DNA of 28,100 nucleotides, taken from positions 1 to 28,100 of the forward strand of contig CAUYUJ010010506.1 in assembly GCA_963575745.1 (NCBI GenBank). The letters are read 5' to 3'. The notes under the pieces are model-generated. The model saw only the letters and a program-made list of their open reading frames with translations. It searched no databases and had not been told where the DNA came from. Positions within the stretch are counted from its first letter, which is position 1, and each line of letters starts with the position of its first letter. This document shows positions 7,895 to 16,134 of the stretch, in pieces. This stretch comes from Prorocentrum cordatum (Eukaryota; Sar; Dinophyceae; Prorocentrales; Prorocentraceae). The position numbers and the translations under genes were made by a program.

Positions 7895-10773
7895 TGCGTG
7901 AAGCACGTGAAGTCCCTGCTGGACGTCGCTGACCTGGACTCCCTGGAGGTGGCCTCCCGCTGGGCCCTTTCAAGGAAATCATGACCGAGGCGGCGCGCCT
8001 GACCGGGAACGAGATCCAGGCCCTCCCGATCGGCGACTACAGCGAGGATGCTGAGGGCGGCAGACGGCTCTCCATGCGTGCCATTGCGCGAGCCGTCTGA
8101 CGTCAAGATGCGCACCTCGCGCGTCGCCTGATGCGATCGACGGCGCTGGGCGAGAAGCACCTGTCCGTCAACCCTGCTGAGTGGGCTCCCTCCTCGCTGC
8201 TGAGGACTTCGATCGGGACTGCCGCTTGCTGCGCGCGGCCTGGCACGAGCGCCAGCGCGCTGCGGCCGCCGCGCGGCTCCGCGAGGAGGCGCGCCTCAGG
8301 CCTGGCGCCGAGGGGCCCGACAAGTGGCAGCTGCTGAAGCTCCAGCGGGCGGCGCAGCGTAGGGCCATGCTCTGGGCGCCCTTTCGTCGACGCCTGGTCC
8401 TCGCTGGAGTCCGCTTGGAGAGCGCCGGCCATAGTGCGTCCATCGAGCGTGACCCTGTCTGCGTGTTCGACGCCCTGCGCTCACACTGGAACCCCCACTT
8501 CACGGACCAGCCTGTCGACATGGACGCGATTGACCGCTACCTGGACATGTATCTTCCCTCCTTCGAGGCGCCCTTGCTGCACGTGCCATCCGTCAATGCT
8601 CTCCGTGCAGCCCTTCGGCGTGCGACTCCGTCTGCGCCTGGCCCTGACCGCCTGATGGCCAAAGCCTGGATGGCGGACGAGCGGCTCTCTGACGTCCTCC
8701 ACTCCCTGATGCTGCGCCTCTTCGCGGGGGGAGGCGCTCCCCTGGGCTTCAACTGCGCGGACATGGCCTTCATTCCCAAGGGCTCGGAGGCGTCCGACTC
8801 CTTCGACGTGGCCAGGTCGCCTGGCCGCGTCCGCCCGCTGAGCTTGAAGAACGCTGACGCGAAGGCGGTGGCGTCGGCGACGAACATCCAGCTAGGTCAC
8901 TTGACTGCCCACCGCGCGCACCCTGCGCAGCAAGGCTTCATTCGCGGCCGCAACTTCCTTGGCCACATTGCCCGCCAGGATGCGATCGCTCGAGCCGCGG
9001 GGCACCGCCCTGACCTCTCTCCTGCTTTCGTCTCCTTCGACCTTCGAGCAGCTTTCCCTTGCCTCTCCCAGGCGTTTCTCCACCGAGTGCTCGAGCGACA
9101 TCGCATCCCGACGGGTTTTCTGAATGTGATTTCTGCTATCTACTCTGGGGCTCTCGCCCGCGCCCGATGCGGCTCCGCCAGGCTCCCGCTCTCCATGGCC
9201 CCCATCAGGGGTCGCCCAAGGATGCCCCCTCTCAGGCACCATCTGGGCTCTGTGCATGGACCCCTTCTTACGCCACCTTGAGGCCCAGATAACCAGCCCT
9301 ACAGCTCGTGATATGCGCCCTCGCCCATTCAGTTGGTGCCCAGGGCTCTTTCCTGAATGTAGAGCGACGGCGGACGATGTGGGACTCGCCCTTCCCTCGA
9401 TCTCGCTCCTCCCCGCTCTCGCCCCCCCCCTGCGACGCCGCCCGCGCTCTTGCGAACCTGCCCCTCCAGCCCGAAAAGTGTCGTGTCGTCCCTCCGGCGG
9501 AGTCTTGCACGCCAGCCGTGGAGGCGAAATTCCAGAGCATGATAGCCGATCTCGCCCATCAATGGTCAGAATTTCACGTGCGTGGACACACAACCTCCCT
9601 TGGCATCGAGTTTGGCCCTGGAGCGTCTTTAGAACAGCAATGGGCCGCCCCCTCTCAGAAATGGCGCGCCCGCACGATCGAGACAGCTCTCTCCCGCTCT
9701 CCTGCTGAAGCCAGCAGCAGGCTCTATAATTTCTGCACCCCCCCCTGTCCTTAGCTACGTCTGCCAGCTCTTCCCACATCCCCCGTCCCTCCTTCGGTCT
9801 GAGCGTCAAGTACTTCACCGTCTCCTCCGTCTCCCCCCCATCTCGTTCGGCCTCTGGGAGCTCCTAAGTATTGGCTCCTGGCTCCCATCTGCAGTCCCAC
9901 GATCCGCCCGCGTGCTCGCTGCCGCGTCTGCCTGGCGAACGGCCTCTCTCACTCTTCCTCGTGACGGGCCTCGGGGGCGGGCGGGGCCTCTGGAGACCCT
10001 TCGCGCGCATGGACAGCTGCACGGAACACTCAATGCTCTAGCGACAACGTGCTCCTCTCCACAATGTTGGGTACGAGGAAGCTCGATCGCTGAATTCCTC
10101 GAGACTTCCACCTCGGCGACGGCCCCTCCACCCGGCGTGGATGCCGTGGCCTGGCGCGTTGCAACGACAGCAGCCGACGCCGAGATCATGGCGGCGGCGC
10201 AGGACGCCCGCCGCCCTCGCCCTCAGCGCATCCTTTCCCGCCTCCTCTCCTCGTCTCTTTTCCCTGACGCCCTCCCCTCTCTGCTCCATCGGCATCTCTC
10301 CGTCTGGCTCCCAAGGGGTGACCTCCCAGCGGCCCCCGAGCTGCTCGAGCGCTGGGGGGCCCTCCGAGCTGTCCTCTCACACACCCCTCCTTCTTGGGCG
10401 TGGGCCCACCTCAAGACCCTGGCGGGGGCCTGGACGACCTCCGCCCGTCTTCCCAGTGCACCTGCATGCTCCTGTCTCTTCGGCTGCTCCGACCCAGATG
10501 AGTTCCCCCACTACCTCGTGTGTCCTCGTCTTCTGCACCCCCATCGCTCTCCCTCGCGGGTCTCTCCCCGTCTCGCTTCTCACTCGTCTGGGTCTCGGAG
10601 CTGAGCCCGATTCGGAGTCAGAGCATCCCCGTCAGCGATGCCACCAGGTTGTAGTCCTCAGCGTTTACATCGATCACAAACTGAGAGCTGACCTTTCCCT
10701 GCGCCGTCGCCCCCCGACGCCGCAATGCCATTGCGAGATCCGAGCCGCCGCGCTCGCTGCCATGCGCCTCTAG
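7895..10773 (+). pseudogene. LINE ORF2, reverse transcriptase and C-terminal CCHC region, broken by frameshifts
   Basis: The pre-RT linker (CVKHVKSLLDVADLD...) starts in the endonuclease frame after TGA 7892-7894, loses a base at about 7967 compared with copy 2, and meets a TGA at 8098-8100. The longest RT frame is 8181-9281 and holds RPLSLKNADAKA (about 8830), QQGFIRGRN (about 8929) and motif A SFDLRAAFPCL (about 9033-9065). Motif B, GVAQGCPLSGTIWAL, is in the next frame at 9208-9252, and motif C, TADDVG, has its Asp pair at 9373-9378. The thumb-like phrase LQPEKCRVV and the W/LGIEFGPGA region are in a third frame (9308-9754). A fourth section (about 9755-10604) ends with CLFGCSDPDEFPHYLVC, a C-x3-C-x7-H-x3-C motif (10473-10523) like the C-terminal zinc motif of many LINEs. 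A last stretch to 10773 is again in another frame. All motifs occur in the correct order, so it is one decayed ORF2, or one with base-call errors. Confidence 0.85.
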
Positions 10774-11010
10774 CGCACAGGTCACTACGCACCGCCTCAG
10801 GTTACGTGCGCTCCTCCGCATGGGGGCGCCCTCCTCATCGTCATCTGTGGTGAAGAGGGTCACCCTGTCAATATAAGGGGGATATTAAACAATACCTCCC
10901 CTGTCTGGAGATACTGAGCTCAATGCCGTCGCTGCCTGAACAACAGTCAGCGGCAAACCCGCCGCAACGCAGAAGCAATCATAAACACTTGCGTTTCCCT
11001 CGAGGTAGCC
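10774..11010 (+). other. Probable 3' untranslated region and 3' flank of LINE copy 1
   Basis: Non-coding sequence after the last RT-like codons. It contains the 19-bp motif shared with the element's 5' region (10810-10828) and then AT-richer sequence (10868-10895). There is no poly(A) and no obvious simple-repeat tail, so the exact end of the element is unknown. Confidence 0.4.
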
Positions 11011-11201
11011 CAGCGCCGCTGGGCGCCTCCTGGAGGGGCCCCAAGCGCGACGGCGCCCCCCTTGAGGGAGCTCAGCGCCGCTGGGCGCCCCCTGGAAGGG
11101 CTCCAAGCGCGACGACGCTCCCCTTTGAGAGAGGCCGGCGCTGCTGGGCGCCACCTGGATGGGGCACCAAGCGCGACGATGCCCACCTTGAGGGAGCTCA
11201 T

Positions 11202-11236
<35 letters not shown>

Positions 11237-11492
11237 TAACCAGAGCCATTACCAGAACCAGAACCATAACCAGAGCCAGAACCAGAGCCAGCGCCGCTGG
11301 GCGCCCCCTGGAGGGGGCCCAAGCACGACGACGCCTCCCTTGAGGGAGCTCAGCGCCGCCGGGCGCTCCTGGAAAGGGCCCGAAGCGCGACGACGCTCTC
11401 CTTGAAGGAGCGCATTTCCGCTGGGCGTACCCTGGAAGGGCTCCAAGCGCGACGGCGCTCTCCTTGAGGGGGCTCAGCGCTGCGGGGCGACC
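11011..11492. repeat. 62-bp minisatellite, about 7 units
   Basis: Unit starts (CAGCGCCGCTGGGCGCC or close variants) lie at 11011, 11073, about 11135, 11289, 11351, 11413 and 11475. That is a strict 62-bp period, except for one gap of 154 bp caused by the inserted hexamer tract. Each unit also carries CCAAGCGCGACG and TTGAGGGAGCT. Several open frames cross the array on both strands but change with each unit. Confidence 0.92.
11201..11290. repeat. Hexanucleotide tract (AACCAG and variants), about 15 units
   Basis: A 90-bp run of AACCAG, AGCCAG, ATAACC and similar hexamers sits exactly at a unit boundary of the 62-bp array, between GGGAGCTCA and CAGCGCCGC. On the plus strand it would read as an Asn/Gln repeat and on the minus strand as Gly/Ser; I do not regard either as coding. 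Confidence 0.9.
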
Positions 11493-11500
11493 TTGAACCA

Positions 11501-13462
11501 GTGAGAATCAGTCGCATTCACAATGCAGCTCTACACCTTGCCGAAGGAAGACAACGGTCGGCAGCTCGCTGTGAATACATCAAGTTCGAGAAGACCACGC
11601 GGACGGACATCGCGAAGGAGGTCTTTGTCTCTGGCACGGCGCTGGCCCCCAACTGGGGAAACTCGCCCGACAAGAAGACGCCGCTGAAGCTCTTTCACTA
11701 TATGATGGACAGGTTGGGCGGAGTGCAGATCCGCCATTGAGTCCAGCCGTCCGCGGCCACCGCCGCAGCCGCAGGGGCCGATGTATATGACAAGGGCAAG
11801 CGGCAGGCGGGTTACCGCTACATCGAGAAGTACGGCCCGAGGGGCAACAATAAACACCAGTTCGTGGAGTGGACCGACGAGATGATTCACGACTAGAACT
11901 CTCCGATCTTCGGATGGATGGCATCAGACGTCAAGGAGTCGCTCCGCAACTACGCGTCGGGCACTGTCGGCGCGAGGACACTCGAGCGCTGGGCGGTCAC
12001 TCTCAAGCGGATCGGCCCGTTCCTGTTCGACCGCATCGTCGCCCCCATCCTTAGGGGCCCCGACGTCCATGGGACCATGTGGATCGGAAAGACCAGGGTC
12101 GGCAAATCCACAGCATCCAAAACGATCGGCTTCGCTATTTCTGCTTACCAGATTGAGAAGCACTGCCGCGCTGACCTCCGCCCGATCGTCATCGCTGCGA
12201 AGAAGATCGGCTTCCTGCGATTGGAGCCTGGGACCATAATCAAGCCCGCCATCGCAGACGATACCGCGCTGGCCAAGTGGGGCCCCGACGAGATCAAGGC
12301 TTTCCTCGACCCCGCCGAGGAAGACGCGCTGCTTTGGGCGAAGCGGCGGCGCGCGGGGAAATACATTTCTTGGAAACAAAATTGTTTGAACGCATCCAAA
12401 TTACGTTAATAAGTTTACCAGGGGCTTTGGTTGTGTTTTGTAGTTTTCCGCGCGCTGCACAGGTGGGGCGGCGCCTCTTTCGAGCAGAACCAGTCCCGCC
12501 AGATCTGCGTCAATCCGTATAACGAGGAGTTCGAGGCGACGGCCGAGTCCGTCAGCAGGGAGCAGGAAGAGGTAGCATTCAGTGACTTCATCCAGATCAT
12601 CGGCTGCAGTTTCATCTGCGAAAAGCAGTGCAGCTACAAGATGGCGGACGTGGAGGCGTACATGGCGAGGTCCAACGTCGTGCTCCTCTCGCCGAACCGG
12701 GTGTACTTTCGGGCGGCATCCACGACGAAGGAGCCAGCCCCTCGCTTTCCGCGGCCAGTGCCCGCGAAACCAGATCTCTTCACGCCCGAGACGTGCGACA
12801 TCCTCACGGCATTCAAGAAAGACCAGACTCGCGTTCCATCCGACTACGACCAACGCATGAGGTGGGCCGTGGCCGCCATGAAGAAGTTAGCGCGGGGCGA
12901 GGAGCTCGGGCAGTCATCGACGGTCCGTGGCCCAACGCTCTTCGACCAGGACGCGCCCACGAGATGCAACTTCCCAGAGGTGGCCACGCAGCCGCCGAGC
13001 GACAGGCAGGGGAGCGAATGGTTCCCGCGAGCGGCCGCTGGTCAGCCGACCAGCGCCTCGCGCCCCGTTCGCGAAGATACGCGCGATGTCGATGAGCAGC
13101 TGAATGTCTGCCGCGCCGTTTAGCAATGCCTCTGCGATCGCGCGGTGGCCTTTCACGGCCACGTGAGCGACATCTCCTCGCCGCAGCCGCTTAAGCGCGG
13201 CGCCGAGCGCCTGGCTTGCCCCGACGTGTCCACCATGGACGAGGAGGAGCGCGAGAGGGCCATGCAGGCGATGAAGGAGAGTATCATCGAGCGCGGGAGG
13301 GAGGCCCACGGCTCGAGCATCGACCTGTTGTCCCCAGCGCGCCCGCCGGCCGCCGACGTCGCCTCGCAGGATATCGCCGCGGCGATGGCCGAGGGCGCGG
13401 CCGCCGCTTCAGGCGACGAGAGGTCCTTCCCGCAAGTGGGCGAGGGTTTGGCCTCTGACTGA
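11501..13462 (+). pseudogene. P-loop NTPase-like gene, dinoflagellate multicopy type, with in-frame stops
   Basis: One frame carries plausible protein across nearly 2 kb. It begins YIKFEKTTRTDIAKEVFV (11574 on), continues GYRYIEKYGPRGNNKHQF (about 11810-11865), then a Walker A motif GKTRVGKST at 12086-12112. Next come IADDTALAKWGPDEIKAFLD (about 12254-12313), GGASFEQNQSRQICVNPYN (about 12467-12523) and a Pro/charged C-terminal part. The DD after a hydrophobic strand could be Walker B, and the layout resembles a superfamily-3 or AAA-like helicase core; I recall near-identical strings in unannotated dinoflagellate proteins but cannot verify this here. In-frame stops are TGA 11738-11740, TAG 11894-11896, TAA inside a predicted intron, and TAG 13121-13123, after which the same frame continues to 13462 (DEEERERAMQAMKESIIERG). 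An alternative N-terminus (MQLYTLPKEDNGRQLAV) starts at 11523 one frame away and would need a one-base shift. The preserved frame argues for recent decay, or for further introns I cannot place. Confidence 0.6.
12343..12462 (+). other. GC-AG intron, 120 bp, in the P-loop gene
   Basis: The protein reads ...EEDALLWA up to 12340 and resumes as WGGASFEQNQ at 12464. Between them lies AT-richer sequence with a TAA stop (12407-12409). An intron starting with GC at 12343 and ending in CACAG at 12462 joins AA (12341-12342) to G (12463), giving Lys and the uninterrupted sequence ALLWAKWGGASF. GC-AG splice sites are frequent in dinoflagellates. The length is a multiple of three, so the frame alone does not prove removal, but the in-frame stop and the composition change support it. 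Confidence 0.75.
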
Positions 13463-13870
13463 ACCGAGCGCAGTAGCATCTGCTGCAGCTGATGCGCACG
13501 CCGATGCGCAGCCCTTTTGCTTGCCACATATGACCCGTGAAGCTTATCTCTGGAATGCTGTCCGCGCTGCGAGACGCTGGGCAAACGTGCCGGGGGTGCC
13601 CGAGCGAGATGTGCGCGGATACGCATATTGTTTTTGATCTGTCGTGACGTTACGATTTTGCACAAAAGGCAACACTTGCATTCACCCATGCTGTTGTTTG
13701 GAATGGAAGGGGAAGCGTGGGGAATTTCTTCGGCGCACCCCTCAAACGTTCCGTGACCACGCAGATGAGCCTCTACCGAAGGCCCCAAGTCAATCTCGGC
13801 ACACCCTCACACGGTTCGGCCTCCGCTCATTCGCATCACTCCTGTATCCTTTCACATTCCTCCTCCCTTA
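13463..13870. other. Intergenic, nothing recognised
   Basis: Mixed-composition sequence with no credible ORF, RNA gene or tandem repeat. It may include the 3' flank of the P-loop gene. A pyrimidine-rich stretch at 13845-13868 precedes the first hairpin element. Confidence 0.45.
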
Positions 13871-14030
13871 GCGTAGAGGGACTGAACACGCTGTGTTTTT
13901 CATGTTTTTTTGGTTTTTCTGTTTTTTCTGATTCTTGGGAGAGACTAGCCAACTTGCGTAGTCTCTGCCAGAAATCAGAAAAGCCAGAAACACCTGAAAA
14001 AAACAACACAGCGTTTTCAGGCCCCTACGC
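13871..14030. repeat. Foldback (hairpin) element, unit 1
   Basis: The left arm GCGTAGAGGGACTGAACACG... (13871 on) is the near-complement of the right arm ...CAGCGTTTTCAGGCCCCTACGC (ending 14030). Pairing continues inward to a perfect GAGACTA/TAGTCTC stem (13941-13947 with 13959-13965) around an 11-nt loop, GCCAACTTGCG. Arms are about 75 nt with a few mismatches and T/A-run length differences. It has no ORF and no target-site duplication that I can define. It looks like a non-autonomous foldback element or MITE, or the template of a long hairpin RNA. Confidence 0.8.
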
Positions 14031-14122
14031 TCAGAGACGTGACCCCTCCTCAAACGAGCCCAAGAGAGTCGTTTTCAGTTTCTGAGAAGGAGGAGGACGG
14101 GATAACGAGGAGGAGGCGGAGA

Positions 14123-14298
14123 AGGTAGAGGGACTGAACACGCTGTGTGTTTTCAGGTGTTTCTGTTTTTTTTTTCTGGTTTTTCGGATTCCTGGGAGAG
14201 ACTAGCCAACTTGCGTAGTCTCTGCCAGAAATCAGAGAAGAAAACAAAACAAAAAAAATAACAACCTGAAACAACACAGCGTTTCCAGGCCCCTACGC
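14123..14298. repeat. Foldback (hairpin) element, unit 2
   Basis: This is a second copy of the hairpin, in the same orientation, with the same inner stem (14198-14204 with 14216-14222) and an identical 11-nt loop. The T-rich and A-rich arm segments have expanded. It is separated from unit 1 by 92 bp (14031-14122), and those 92 bp are themselves repeated after unit 2 (14299-14393). The whole is therefore a tandem duplication of a hairpin plus purine-rich spacer. Confidence 0.8.
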
Positions 14299-14467
14299 TC
14301 AGAGACGTGACCCTTCCTCAAACGAGCTCAAAAGAGTCGTTTTCAGTTTCTGAGAAGGAGGAGGACGGGATAACGAGGAGGAGACGGAAAAGGATGAGGA
14401 TAACACGATCAGTTGGCGGTTTGTTTGTTTTGGGGTGGTTTGGGGGTGTTGGGGCGGGGGGCGTCCA

Positions 14468-14680
14468 CATTTATATACATACATGTGCGTATAAAAGAAG
14501 ATACGTATGGTCATACATATATATGTGTATGTATGCATATATACATATATATCCGTATAAATGCATATACATATATACGTATACATTTATATATATATGT
14601 AAATATATACATATATATATACCTACATACATACATCCACACAAATATGTGTGCATGTGTGCCTCTGTGTGTGTGTTGCC
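14468..14680. repeat. AT/ACATAT simple-sequence island
   Basis: About 210 bp made almost only of TATA, CATA and GTAT steps (for example ATATACATATATAT), ending in a short GTGT run. It contrasts sharply with the GC-rich surroundings. ORFs of Tyr/Ile/His composition across it are artefacts of the repeat. Confidence 0.92.
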
Positions 14681-15834
14681 CCCCCTTCTCGAGAGCGCCT
14701 CGGGGGGGTCTGGGAGCATCTTGGTGGCTTACTCAGGTGCATGCAGCGTTTTTTGGCAGCTGTTGGGGGCCTCTTGAGACACTGTTGGGTCATGTTGGCG
14801 GCTTCGGGCTTCCCCCGCTGCCGTGGAAGCCTCGGAAAGCTTTGGTGAGCGCCAAGGGAGGAGTCTGGGCGGCCCACGGAGCCTCGGGAAGGTGGGGGTG
14901 GCGATGCACGCAACTGGACGTGATGAAAGGAAGTGCTTCAGAAGACTACAGATGCCCTGCCAGGCAGCGCTTGGCGTTCTACCACGCCTCAGCATGCCAG
15001 GGGTCATTGCCGCGGATCACGCTTGCCGTGCATGATTACTCGTGACAATGCCATGCTACAAACGGAGTTTCTGTTCCGGAGCAGAAAAATACAGTTGCCG
15101 CTCTTGGGGGAGAGACGAGATTCTTTTCAGAGTCCCATAAACATCACACCATGCCATGGAGGGTCGACCAGGAGAGTTGCATCGGGAGGTTCCCGGAAGC
15201 CCCGGGAGGCTTGAGAACACTCCAGGAGGCTGCAGGCTCCAGGAAGCCCAGGGGGGCCCCGGGACCCCCCTAAAGGCTTCAGAACCCCCTGGGAAGCCCC
15301 AGGACCCCCCAGGATCCCTTCACTCATGCCCATGCTCGGATCCGTTCACAGTCAAGCCCACTCACACCTAGACTCGGTCAGTTCAGACCCCTCCATACCC
15401 AAGCAAGCGCTCACAGGCAGACGCACGCACAATTAACTAAGACCCATTCCTACCAATACCCGCACTGATTCACAAAATCGTAAGGGCTTTGTTTTCTGCC
15501 GCCGGGCACCCTTCTGATTGCTTGCATGGCTGGGTCGATGGGGTTGATCAGTTGCTTTTTCTGATTAGTTGCCAGGCTGACAACTCGGTTGGTTGGCTGG
15601 CTGTCTGGATAGACGGATGGCTTTATTGAGGGCATCTTTGACCGTCTTGTGGGTATCAGACGTCTTGTATGCCTGGAGCCCGAAAAGGCGAGTGAGCCAC
15701 ACAGTACACATAATGTATCAAGTTTTTACGTATTACATGTTACAGCCTTGCGTATTTCATATTATATGCTACAGTCAAGAGCGGAAGGGGGATCCGTGAC
15801 TTCAGCCATTCTGGCGGCATTCTAGGGTGTCCTT
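14681..15834. other. Long intergenic stretch without a recognisable gene
   Basis: Between the AT island and the upstream region of the secreted-protein gene I see no gene. At about 15160-15315 there is a GC-rich imperfect repeat built on GGAAGCCC/GGAGGCT-like words. The rest is mixed-composition sequence with an AT-rich patch at 15715-15775. Open frames are short and have no domain features. Confidence 0.45.
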
Positions 15835-16134
15835 TTGGGGCATTCTTGGGTGATGCGCCCGCGCCCCCCTGAAACCGCGCACCACAAGTCACTCGCTCGC
15901 AGAGCCACTCTTTTTGCCCAGAGATCATCGCGATGTGGCAGGCATGGCGTTTGCGCCTTCCACGAGCGGGTTTGCCAGGGGATCTATCAAGGGCCCAGTG
16001 GTGCCCAGAGTGTCGTGATCTTTGTAGTGGGATGGCCGGTTATTGTGTCCCTATCCATGTATGTATGGTTCAAGCATTTTGTAACACACCTTCACATTCG
16101 TGCTTCAGCATCTCTCAGCACCCTCCTCGGTGCC

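Larger units (their letters stand above)
2768..10890 (+). mobile_element. LINE-like non-LTR retrotransposon, copy 1, with 5' monomer array (decayed)
   Basis: In order this unit contains a short 5' leader (2768-2817), tandem 111-116-bp then 90-bp monomers (2818-4805), a purine-rich and CA tract (4806-5055), a tandem spliced-leader relict (5157-5193), a basic N-terminal reading frame, ORF1 with a coiled coil (5644-6828), an AP-type endonuclease (about 6885-7894) and a reverse transcriptase with a C-terminal CCHC motif (7895-10773). The 5' edge is set by where homology with the second copy (21812 on) begins: upstream of copy 1 lies unrelated sequence and upstream of copy 2 lies CA repeat. The 3' edge is not defined, because copy 2 is cut by the window end; I place it in the AT-richer stretch after the last RT-like codons. 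No poly(A) tail or target-site duplication is visible. The RT half has several frameshifts, so this copy looks inactive. Confidence 0.8.
13871..14393. repeat. Tandem dimer of 252-270-bp unit (hairpin plus purine spacer)
   Basis: The spacer parts 14031-14122 and 14299-14393 both begin TCAGAGACGTGACCC, share AAACGAGC...GAGTCGTTTTCAG, and end in GAAGGAGGAGGACGGGATAA followed by GAGG repeats. Differences are a few substitutions. A small AAACGA/TCGTTT inverted repeat lies within each spacer. Confidence 0.9.

Noticed and set aside
10885-11322. Gly/Ser-rich minus-strand ORF over the 62-bp array
   Set aside because: It is produced by the hexamer tract and minisatellite read in reverse; the frame does not extend into unique sequence.
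16066-16084. Sequence TGGTTCAAGCATTTTG before the secreted-protein gene, resembling part of a doubled spliced leader
   Set aside because: It aligns to the junction of two leader copies only with substitutions and a gap, and the flanking leader sequence is missing. It is too weak to call a relict.
15835-16134. N-terminal extension of the secreted protein from an upstream ATG at 15835
   Set aside because: The extra 100 residues have no coherent composition and would bury the signal-like segment that follows ATG 16135.
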